A stretch of 64,000 bases of DNA. Source: Arcuatula senhousia. Lineage: Eukaryota > Mollusca > Bivalvia > Mytilida > Mytilidae. The translations under genes and the position numbers were made by a program. Numbering within the stretch: position 1 is the stretch's first letter; each line of letters starts with the position of its first letter. Positions 33,638-44,438 of this stretch are shown piece by piece. The notes beneath the pieces were generated by a model that saw only the letters and a list, made by a program, of their open reading frames with translations, was not told where the DNA came from and ran no database searches. The stretch lies in assembly GCA_963971305.1 (NCBI GenBank), contig OZ020309.1, positions 16,237,001-16,301,000 of the forward strand, given 5' to 3'.

Positions 33638-34019
33638 GTTGTCACAAAAATCACCGAGAGGGAAATAAGAAAACATCTTCATGATCTTTGAATAATTCAA
33701 ACTATTTTTTCGTAAATTAAGTGAAGAGGCGATAGAAAACGCCTCGAGCTAACGTCGAATAACACTAACGTTCGTAGTTTGGTCCTACTTGATGGTTAAA
33801 GGTTCATAAATAATTTGCCGACTCTCTTAAGACCATTTGCCAGGAATACCGATTAAACACGTACAATTTGTGTTTTCTCCGAGGAAAAAACTTGCATTAG
33901 GGTACCTTTAAACTAAGAAATGCAATCGAAACGAAACGCAACGAAGCGAAATACAACGAAACGAAAATAAATAAATGTAATTAGACGGAACACTTTCCAA
34001 ATATCATTCTCTACTAACT
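33638..34019. other. No gene seen
   Basis: Includes an ACGAAACG-type simple tract near 33925-33970. Confidence 0.5.
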
Positions 34020-34221
34020 TTTAATTGCCGAGATATGAGCCTTATCCAAAACTTTATCCTGAGTCATTTATGCAGAAATTTTAGGTATTTTAATATGGAT
34101 GCCGATTACTATCCAAGATGTTCCCACTGACACAATTTCATCTCTTGTAGTTGCTGAGATGTCGACCTGAACCAAAACTTCAACCTGAATCATTCACGCG
34201 GAAAATGTAGGTTAAGGTCAA

Positions 34222-34366
34222 AGGCGAATCTAGGACCGGCGTACCGGGCGCCCCGCCCCCCTTTGACAAAAATAAATTGGTTAGGAACTGTATGAAACAA
34301 GAGGTCCCAGAAGGTTTTTTTTATAATTGCGCCCCACCCCCGTTTGAAAATTTCTGGATCTGCCAC
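34222..34366. mobile_element. Degenerate relative of the GC-rich MITE
   Basis: Starts AGGCGAATCTAGG, has CCGCCCCCCTTTGACAAAAA and ends TTTCTGGATCTGCCAC, an old version of the element at 25122-25276. It sits inside an AGGT..AAGGTGACC repeat unit. Confidence 0.6.
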
Positions 34367-34478
34367 AGAAGGTGACCTAATTTAAGTACGGATTCTAGTC
34401 ATTTTACAAGATGTTCACACTGACCCTGAGTCAAACATGCAGAAAATGTAGGTCAAGGTGACCTTATTTTGGTACAGA

Positions 34479-34828
34479 TGACTGTATTCGGCCATAAAAC
34501 TCGTTCCATCAACCAGATGTAAAATATAACTCATCAAAATATTAAATGAAGTATTTTAAGTGAAAGTTTAAGGTATTTGAGTTATATTGACATGGGCCGA
34601 AATGATTCAGGGACGAAAGGGGCGAAATCCTGGGACGAAAGTTTCGACTCAAAATTTCTGGGGCAGAATTTTCGGTCCAGGATTTCGTCCCTATCGTCCC
34701 TAAGATATTTCGCCCCATATAAAAATAACACAAATATCTTTAAATTTCACATATATTATTTAATTGATCTTGACGAGTCTTATTTCACATCTGGTTGACG
34801 GAAAGAGTTTTATGGCCAAATACAGTCA
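34479..34828. mobile_element. 350-bp foldback element
   Basis: TGACTGTATTCGGCCATAAA at the left is mirrored by TTTATGGCCAAATACAGTCA at the right. Complementarity runs through most of both halves (TCAACCAGATGT, GGACGAAA, CGAAATCCTGG). This explains why similar peptides can be read on both strands here. No convincing target duplication. Confidence 0.8.
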
Positions 34829-34991
34829 TGTTCTGCCTTAAATGCGCTGTGAAAGCTTTAACCTGAGTCATCATTTATTTAGAAAATTAAGGTCAAGGTC
34901 ACTTAATTTTGGAACTGATGCTGACTACCATCACTATCTTCACTCTCGTTACGTTTTGCCGTTGCCCTTTTGGACTTTGATATTTGAATTT

Positions 34992-37900
34992 TAGATCCCC
35001 CTAGTCCCCAACGGATTGAAAGAAAGGGGGGAAGTTGAGAACCATTTCTTATATGCCTATGCAGGCCCATTTATTGTATATAATGACATTTTCGGACGAT
35101 TACCGAATCCGATCCGGAGAGTTACCCCATATCCCACCGGGTGGGGATTGTAGGCCACTCATCCCCCTTCTAGATCCCCCTAGTCCCCAACGGATTGAAA
35201 GAAAGGGGGGAAGTTGAGAACCATTTCTTATATGCCTATGCAGGCCCATTTATTGTATATAATGACATTTTCGGACGATTACCGAATCCGATCCGGAGAG
35301 TTACCCCATATCCCACCGGGTGGGGATTGTAGGCCACTCATCCCCCTTCTAGATCCCCCTAGTCCCCAACGGATTGAAAGAAAGGGGGGAAGTTGAGAAC
35401 CATTTCTTATATGCCTATGCAGGCCCATTTATTGTATATAATGACATTTTCGGACGATTACCGAATCCGATCCGGAGAGTTACCCCATATCCCACCGGGT
35501 GGGGATTGTAGGCCACTCATCCCCCTTCTAGATCCCCCTAGTCCCCAACGGATTGAAAGAAAGGGGGGAAGTTGAGAACCATTTCTTATATGCCTATGCA
35601 GGCCCATTTATTGTATATAATGACATTTTCGGACGATTACCGAATCCGATCCGGAGAGTTACCCCATATCCCACCGGGTGGGGATTGTAGGCCACTCATC
35701 CCCCTTCTAGATCCCCCTAGTCCCCAACGGATTGAAAGAAAGGGGGGAAGTTGAGAACCATTTCTTATATGCCTATGCAGGCCCATTTATTGTATATAAT
35801 GACATTTTCGGACGATTACCGAATCCGATCCGGAGAGTTACCCCATATCCCACCGGGTGGGGATTGTAGGCCACTCATCCCCCTTCTAGATCCCCCTAGT
35901 CCCCAACGGATTGAAAGAAAGGGGGGAAGTTGAGAACCATTTCTTATATGCCTATGCAGGCCCATTTATTGTATATAATGACATTTTCGGACGATTACCG
36001 AATCCGATCCGGAGAGTTACCCCATATCCCACCGGGTGGGGATTGTAGGCCACTCATCCCCCTTCTAGATCCCCCTAGTCCCCAACGGATTGAAAGAAAG
36101 GGGGGAAGTTGAGAACCATTTCTTATATGCCTATGCAGGCCCATTTATTGTATATAATGACATTTTCGGACGATTACCGAATCCGATCCGGAGAGTTACC
36201 CCATATCCCACCGGGTGGGGATTGTAGGCCACTCATCCCCCTTCTAGATCCCCCTAGTCCCCAACGGATTGAAAGAAAGGGGGGAAGTTGAGAACCATTT
36301 CTTATATGCCTATGCAGGCCCATTTATTGTATATAATGACATTTTCGGACGATTACCGAATCCGATCCGGAGAGTTACCCCATATCCCACCGGGTGGGGA
36401 TTGTAGGCCACTCATCCCCCTTCTAGATCCCCCTAGTCCCCAACGGATTGAAAGAAAGGGGGGAAGTTGAGAACCATTTCTTATATGCCTATGCAGGCCC
36501 ATTTATTGTATATAATGACATTTTCGGACGATTACCGAATCCGATCCGGAGAGTTACCCCATATCCCACCGGGTGGGGATTGTAGGCCACTCATCCCCCT
36601 TCTAGATCCCCCTAGTCCCCAACGGATTGAAAGAAAGGGGGGAAGTTGAGAACCATTTCTTATATGCCTATGCAGGCCCATTTATTGTATATAATGACAT
36701 TTTCGGACGATTACCGAATCCGATCCGGAGAGTTACCCCATATCCCACCGGGTGGGGATTGTAGGCCACTCATCCCCCTTCTAGATCCCCCTAGTCCCCA
36801 ACGGATTGAAAGAAAGGGGGGAAGTTGAGAACCATTTCTTATATGCCTATGCAGGCCCATTTATTGTATATAATGACATTTTCGGACGATTACCGAATCC
36901 GATCCGGAGAGTTACCCCATATCCCACCGGGTGGGGATTGTAGGCCACTCATCCCCCTTCTAGATCCCCCTAGTCCCCAACGGATTGAAAGAAAGGGGGG
37001 AAGTTGAGAACCATTTCTTATATGCCTATGCAGGCCCATTTATTGTATATAATGACATTTTCGGACGATTACCGAATCCGATCCGGAGAGTTACCCCATA
37101 TCCCACCGGGTGGGGATTGTAGGCCACTCATCCCCCTTCTAGATCCCCCTAGTCCCCAACGGATTGAAAGAAAGGGGGGAAGTTGAGAACCATTTCTTAT
37201 ATGCCTATGCAGGCCCATTTATTGTATATAATGACATTTTCGGACGATTACCGAATCCGATCCGGAGAGTTACCCCATATCCCACCGGGTGGGGATTGTA
37301 GGCCACTCATCCCCCTTCTAGATCCCCCTAGTCCCCAACGGATTGAAAGAAAGGGGGGAAGTTGAGAACCATTTCTTATATGCCTATGCAGGCCCATTTA
37401 TTGTATATAATGACATTTTCGGACGATTACCGAATCCGATCCGGAGAGTTACCCCATATCCCACCGGGTGGGGATTGTAGGCCACTCATCCCCCTTCTAG
37501 ATCCCCCTAGTCCCCAACGGATTGAAAGAAAGGGGGGAAGTTGAGAACCATTTCTTATATGCCTATGCAGGCCCATTTATTGTATATAATGACATTTTCG
37601 GACGATTACCGAATCCGATCCGGAGAGTTACCCCATATCCCACCGGGTGGGGATTGTAGGCCACTCATCCCCCTTCTAGATCCCCCTAGTCCCCAACGGA
37701 TTGAAAGAAAGGGGGGAAGTTGAGAACCATTTCTTATATGCCTATGCAGGCCCATTTATTGTATATAATGACATTTTCGGACGATTACCGAATCCGATCC
37801 GGAGAGTTACCCCATATCCCACCGGGTGGGGATTGTAGGCCACTCATCCCCCTTCTAGATCCCCCTAGTCCCCAACGGATTGAAAGAAAGGGGGGAAGTT

Positions 37901-40560
37901 GAGAACCATTTCTTATATGCCTATGCAGGCCCATTTATTGTATATAATGACATTTTCGGACGATTACCGAATCCGATCCGGAGAGTTACCCCATATCCCA
38001 CCGGGTGGGGATTGTAGGCCACTCATCCCCCTTCTAGATCCCCCTAGTCCCCAACGGATTGAAAGAAAGGGGGGAAGTTGAGAACCATTTCTTATATGCC
38101 TATGCAGGCCCATTTATTGTATATAATGACATTTTCGGACGATTACCGAATCCGATCCGGAGAGTTACCCCATATCCCACCGGGTGGGGATTGTAGGCCA
38201 CTCATCCCCCTTCTAGATCCCCCTAGTCCCCAACGGATTGAAAGAAAGGGGGGAAGTTGAGAACCATTTCTTATATGCCTATGCAGGCCCATTTATTGTA
38301 TATAATGACATTTTCGGACGATTACCGAATCCGATCCGGAGAGTTACCCCATATCCCACCGGGTGGGGATTGTAGGCCACTCATCCCCCTTCTAGATCCC
38401 CCTAGTCCCCAACGGATTGAAAGAAAGGGGGGAAGTTGAGAACCATTTCTTATATGCCTATGCAGGCCCATTTATTGTATATAATGACATTTTCGGACGA
38501 TTACCGAATCCGATCCGGAGAGTTACCCCATATCCCACCGGGTGGGGATTGTAGGCCACTCATCCCCCTTCTAGATCCCCCTAGTCCCCAACGGATTGAA
38601 AGAAAGGGGGGAAGTTGAGAACCATTTCTTATATGCCTATGCAGGCCCATTTATTGTATATAATGACATTTTCGGACGATTACCGAATCCGATCCGGAGA
38701 GTTACCCCATATCCCACCGGGTGGGGATTGTAGGCCACTCATCCCCCTTCTAGATCCCCCTAGTCCCCAACGGATTGAAAGAAAGGGGGGAAGTTGAGAA
38801 CCATTTCTTATATGCCTATGCAGGCCCATTTATTGTATATAATGACATTTTCGGACGATTACCGAATCCGATCCGGAGAGTTACCCCATATCCCACCGGG
38901 TGGGGATTGTAGGCCACTCATCCCCCTTCTAGATCCCCCTAGTCCCCAACGGATTGAAAGAAAGGGGGGAAGTTGAGAACCATTTCTTATATGCCTATGC
39001 AGGCCCATTTATTGTATATAATGACATTTTCGGACGATTACCGAATCCGATCCGGAGAGTTACCCCATATCCCACCGGGTGGGGATTGTAGGCCACTCAT
39101 CCCCCTTCTAGATCCCCCTAGTCCCCAACGGATTGAAAGAAAGGGGGGAAGTTGAGAACCATTTCTTATATGCCTATGCAGGCCCATTTATTGTATATAA
39201 TGACATTTTCGGACGATTACCGAATCCGATCCGGAGAGTTACCCCATATCCCACCGGGTGGGGATTGTAGGCCACTCATCCCCCTTCTAGATCCCCCTAG
39301 TCCCCAACGGATTGAAAGAAAGGGGGGAAGTTGAGAACCATTTCTTATATGCCTATGCAGGCCCATTTATTGTATATAATGACATTTTCGGACGATTACC
39401 GAATCCGATCCGGAGAGTTACCCCATATCCCACCGGGTGGGGATTGTAGGCCACTCATCCCCCTTCTAGATCCCCCTAGTCCCCAACGGATTGAAAGAAA
39501 GGGGGGAAGTTGAGAACCATTTCTTATATGCCTATGCAGGCCCATTTATTGTATATAATGACATTTTCGGACGATTACCGAATCCGATCCGGAGAGTTAC
39601 CCCATATCCCACCGGGTGGGGATTGTAGGCCACTCATCCCCCTTCTAGATCCCCCTAGTCCCCAACGGATTGAAAGAAAGGGGGGAAGTTGAGAACCATT
39701 TCTTATATGCCTATGCAGGCCCATTTATTGTATATAATGACATTTTCGGACGATTACCGAATCCGATCCGGAGAGTTACCCCATATCCCACCGGGTGGGG
39801 ATTGTAGGCCACTCATCCCCCTTCTAGATCCCCCTAGTCCCCAACGGATTGAAAGAAAGGGGGGAAGTTGAGAACCATTTCTTATATGCCTATGCAGGCC
39901 CATTTATTGTATATAATGACATTTTCGGACGATTACCGAATCCGATCCGGAGAGTTACCCCATATCCCACCGGGTGGGGATTGTAGGCCACTCATCCCCC
40001 TTCTAGATCCCCCTAGTCCCCAACGGATTGAAAGAAAGGGGGGAAGTTGAGAACCATTTCTTATATGCCTATGCAGGCCCATTTATTGTATATAATGACA
40101 TTTTCGGACGATTACCGAATCCGATCCGGAGAGTTACCCCATATCCCACCGGGTGGGGATTGTAGGCCACTCATCCCCCTTCTAGATCCCCCTAGTCCCC
40201 AACGGATTGAAAGAAAGGGGGGAAGTTGAGAACCATTTCTTATATGCCTATGCAGGCCCATTTATTGTATATAATGACATTTTCGGACGATTACCGAATC
40301 CGATCCGGAGAGTTACCCCATATCCCACCGGGTGGGGATTGTAGGCCACTCATCCCCCTTCTAGATCCCCCTAGTCCCCAACGGATTGAAAGAAAGGGGG
40401 GAAGTTGAGAACCATTTCTTATATGCCTATGCAGGCCCATTTATTGTATATAATGACATTTTCGGACGATTACCGAATCCGATCCGGAGAGTTACCCCAT
40501 ATCCCACCGGGTGGGGATTGTAGGCCACTCATCCCCCTTCTAGATCTCCCAAGTTGAGAA

Positions 40561-40561
<1 letters not shown>
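34992..40561 (+). repeat. 179-bp satellite, 31 full copies
   Basis: The unit starts TAGATCCCCCTAGTCCCCAA and repeats from 34992 to 40540, exactly 31 x 179 bp. The last unit is followed by a partial, internally deleted unit TAGATCTCCCAAGTTGAGAA. I see no variant between copies. The unit contains a near-palindrome around CCCACCGGGTGGGG. It is GC-richer than its flanks. A period of 179 is not a multiple of 3, so no continuous frame exists. Confidence 0.97.

Positions 40562-40562
<1 letters not shown>

Positions 40563-40598
<36 letters not shown>
40563..40598. repeat. T36 run at the satellite edge
   Basis: Thirty-six T residues follow the partial satellite unit. They could be the poly(A) tail of a minus-strand retroposed sequence lying to the right, or simple slippage. 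Confidence 0.9.
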
Positions 40599-40599
<1 letters not shown>

Positions 40600-41049
40600 T
40601 TAACTCAGAAGATCGATAACGTCTTTTGCTAAAATGACATCGGTTACCGTAAATTTGTTGTTTTGCAAATATATTATCTTTACTTGTCAAACAAGTATAA
40701 AAATGTGATTTCCTGCACCAAGCTAAATTTCTTGATGAAAATATATACATGTATATAAAAAAATCCACTTAAGGATTTAGCTCGAGGTTCCAACGTACGT
40801 ACCAGTCGGGAGGCAAGTCCCGGTGCAAAACAGAATGGTGAGTTTTTTTCACTTGTAACAATCTTTTCGCTCTTCATTAAAATAATTAATTTTTTTGTTA
40901 CTTTCGAACAGTGTATGATAAAGGAATGATAACATTTTATTCATTATTTGTTCATCATGGCATGCGCTTTGATAGAGAAATCGTACAAAAAAGTTTTATG
41001 AGTTGTCTTGATTTTAAGAAAAAAATATTTTCCATGAGATAACTCATCT
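40599..41049. other. No gene seen
   Basis: AT-rich except for a GC-richer patch at 40775-40835. If T36 is a retroposition tail, the retroposed body would be here on the minus strand; I do not recognise it. Confidence 0.45.
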
Positions 41050-41235
41050 TTGATTTTTCATTTTTCATTATTCATATGAATAATGAACTTTAACTTATTT
41101 CATTTTTCATTATTCAAATAAAAATATGAATAATGAATAATGAACCAAGTCATTATTCATTATTGAAAAATGAATAATGAAAAATGAATAATAAGCTAAC
41201 TTCAGCCCGGTTTAGCCGTGCGGCTATTCGTACAA
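41050..41235 (-). repeat. Inverted partner of 21055-21262
   Basis: Reverse complement begins ACCGGGCTGAAGTTAGCTTA and follows the left copy through its AATAATGAATAATGA palindromes. The conserved outer side faces away from the other copy in both cases. Confidence 0.75.
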
Positions 41236-43029
41236 ACTTTTTTTTATTCAATCAAATGTCAAACATGCACAAACATATTTGTATTGACCAGAACCGATAA
41301 GCTGGCACCCGGCTCCCTACTGTTCAACAGCGGGGTACAGCCTACGTTCAATGTATACAGAGCAGGTGACCTTTTTCAAATTGAATAAGAAATAGCGGAA
41401 AAGATATAGATGCAGAGACAATAAGTAAAATTGTGTACAAGGAAATTATTTCACTTACATTCACCGATACAGGAACTTCACTCCAAAATTAGGTGGTCAA
41501 CGTCCGAACACAAGGTATAAGTATAACATTTATTGTGTTCTTAATTCAGTATAATCAATGTAATATATTATTGTGTAATTGTATTTTGATGAAGTATTGT
41601 TTTGATATTTATCATTATTATTAACATATTCGATATATGTTTATGATTAAAAGTACTTACCAATCACTTTATTCTTTGTGCAAGGTAAAGAGAGATAAAA
41701 TATTATTTTCGCGTAACTTTAGTGTTTAAATTCTACCGTTACACTGAGAAAACCGTTTTCGATTCGTTCTCCCTATCCCCAACGGGTCCGGACTTTATTT
41801 CGTCCCGGATGTAACGTAACAGGAGCATATTTAATTTTTGCCTTAAAGTTACGTAAATGGACGTAACAGGAGCTTGTGCCTTTTTTTTAATGAAAACAGT
41901 ATAATAAATTCTTTTTAAGTATCAACCTGTAACGCATGTATCTGTAAGTATGACTGATAATTGTAATTCTATCAATCATGTTCTTTACTTCATGAGTGTT
42001 GTTGTTCTCCATTTGTTCCACTGTGATTTGCTCCTTGTAGATTCCAAATTTGGTTAATAAAATAGTGTCTATTGTGTGCATGCATATGTCCCAGAGGGGG
42101 GACTCTTCCTTATATTGCGTACCTACATGTATGTGCCGATAGCCTTGTCAAACCTGGACCTGATCGTGACTTCAAAAACATATACTAATCCATACCCTGT
42201 AACTTGTCCTATCTATCTTTTATTTGAAAAAAACACCTTATTTTTGAAAGTTGATCGTGATAACGGCTGAATTACAGTTGCTGGACAATTTGATGTCATT
42301 TTATAAACCTATTCTTTAAGGGGTTGAAAATTATGACCCTGTTCATGAATAGAATAAAATACTTTGGGTTACCCGCGGCCCCCCATGTGAGAATTAAACT
42401 TTTAAAAACAGACCTTGTTTAGCGGCACATAGGCATGATTATACTTACAATGGGAGTAACCCCCCTTCCGAGGGCTTGTGAATGCTTTTTTACAAGAGAC
42501 CCCCAGGCGCTGAATTGGTCAGCTGACTTCAATTGCAAAACATGTCACCAGTCAAATATACATTCCTCTTCCTGTGTACAAAAATTCACATTTCAAGTGT
42601 AACCACATTATGATATTATCAGACCTGTGCTGCTTGTATGAAATTTTGGACCTGAGTCCCCCCCAGTCTGCTTCTGAACAGTATTGAGCTTGTTTCTATT
42701 GTTGTTTATACCTCGAGTAGGTGAGTAGGTTTGATTCAGTGGTACCATGAACCACACATATTTTCTATTGTGAATAGAAATTCCATTCCAACCGCCATGG
42801 ACCAGAAATAAATAGCATTCACATAAAATATATAATAATTCAAAATAAAAACAAGAAAGAAAAAACCCAAATGTCTGACGTAGGGATTTACCATTTAACA
42901 TGAAAAAGGGGGAGGTCCTAAAAATATTTGAATTTAGTTTTTTATGAAAAAATATATATGGATCAGACGTTACGAGATTTTTTTTCATCATGTAAGTATT
43001 AAATTGATACTTCCGTGGGTTAATGGCGA
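41236..43029. other. No gene seen
   Basis: Includes GACGTAACAGGAGC-like words twice near 41815-41875. The 127-codon minus frame at 42608-42991 lacks any recognised domain. Confidence 0.5.
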
Positions 43030-43470
43030 CTTCCCAGGTAGCACGGACTCTTTTCGTAACATTTTAATAAGGGTTTAACTGGGGTTTTCTGTAACATTCT
43101 TATTAAACGTTTTAAAAACGTTTAAAAACATTTTACATTTTAAAGAAATGTTATAAAAAACAGTTCAGGAACATTTTCAAAATCAGTGTAATAAAGATAT
43201 ATACTGAAACATTTTAAGGAAATGTTTTAATATCTCCCTTGAAAAGTTTCTTGTGCTCTTTGTAAAACATTCTTTTCAAATGTTTGAATAACATTTTCAC
43301 TATATTCACATATATGTTCTGTTATACATGTAGTAAAATACCATACTGATAAAATATTTTAATGATATGTTTTTATTATGTTAAAAATATTTCGTTTGAA
43401 TAGTTTCTTGGTATCTTTGTAAAACATTCATTTCAAATGTTTTTTTTAAACATTTTCATTGTGTTTACAC
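43030..43470. repeat. AACATTTT/AAAATGTT-rich tract with ~150-bp duplication
   Basis: TTTGTAAAACATTCnTTTCAAATGTTT recurs at about 43260 and 43411 with AT-rich spacers containing many short inverted words. Confidence 0.55.
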
Positions 43471-43623
43471 GAGTTCCTACCGGACTCGTCTTATACTCAC
43501 CTTGATATAGATAGTATCAAAAAGGAAAGTACATAATATTCTATATGTATCAGTTCGTGATACAAGAAAATATCAGATAGGTGGGAGCACTTGGTAATTA
43601 TGACGTCATGTGATGAAATGAGA

Positions 43624-44438
43624 TGTGCTGACTCCGGAATGAATGTCGTAGTTTTTACCATTCTGTACTATCTTTTAGTTACAATCCTTTGTCTTTGCCA
43701 ACATCCGCTAATTAGCTAAGGATGGAATTTTCTTTATTATGCTGGTTTGACACCCCATAGAGTAAGTTTTTACATTTTATTTACTTTATCTATTTTCCCG
43801 ACAAATGTTTAATTAATTATATTTTGATCTTTTAATCAAAACTTACATATTATTAATCTTCTTCTGACACGTACATAAGTGTCACTGTATGCAAAGTGTG
43901 AATCGAAGATGATAAGTTCTACACGTGCGTTCGTTCACTTTATCACTGTACACGATGTGTTAATCGACAAATTATTTTTCTTTGTATGTTGTTATACACC
44001 GTTGTGGGTTTCTTTATACATTCAAAAAGACATGTTTGTTTAATGTTATAATTATTTGTATAATTGAAGAAGCAAAGACTTTTAATAGGGATGTTAAGCA
44101 TTATTTGCTTTGTTGTTATATAAAAACCCGTGAATTCATTAATCATATGCACATAGTATTATATTATATCTGTTTTCTTGGTTAGTTTCATCTTTGGGTT
44201 TTATCGCAGTTTAGGTTTAAAACGAACTTTACATCTGAATTTACTACTGTCATATTGCTGTTTGTTATTACACACTTCATATCTTTGAAATTGCATGTAC
44301 TTGTGTTATTATCAATTAGTTCGTATTATTTTTGTATTGTAGTCTTTTACCCTCAAGTAGAAGGAGGCAATAAACATTCAATAAACTTTGACTTGTTAAC
44401 TGCACAGTAAAAGATCTACGTTACGTTCAGACAGCACA
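43624..44438 (+). repeat. 5' LTR of BEL copy 1, 815 bp
   Basis: Starts TGTGCTG and ends CAGCACA, a perfect 7-bp inverted end. It carries TATATAAAA at 44117-44125 and AATAAA at 44369 and 44380. The 3' boundary is set by the inverted end; a standard TGG primer-binding site does not follow, so the boundary keeps some doubt. Confidence 0.8.

Larger units (their letters stand above)
34020..34925 (+). repeat. ~145-bp core-repeat family, interrupted twice
   Basis: Blocks like CATTCACGCGGAAAATGTAG and AGGTCAAGGTGACCT recur at about 34070, 34195, 34440 and 34880. They are split by the MITE at 34222-34366 and the foldback element at 34479-34828. Confidence 0.6.

Noticed and set aside
35035..40408. Thirty identical 60-codon frames in the satellite, each stop overlapping the next start (TTGA)
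   Set aside because: The start would be TTG, the unit is 179 bp so frames shift each time, and the arrangement follows automatically from tandem copies.
34992..40561. Satellite as a hammerhead-ribozyme retrozyme
   Set aside because: I looked on both strands for CTGATGA followed by GAAA at suitable spacing. CGAAA is present but no CTGATGA core, so there is no support.
40775..40830. tRNA-derived SINE head with A/B boxes
   Set aside because: TAGCTCGAGG and GGTTCCAAC are suggestive but overlap and are wrongly spaced for a pol III promoter.
42608..42991. 127-codon minus-strand frame
   Set aside because: No recognisable domain, AT-rich codon use, no splice or promoter support.
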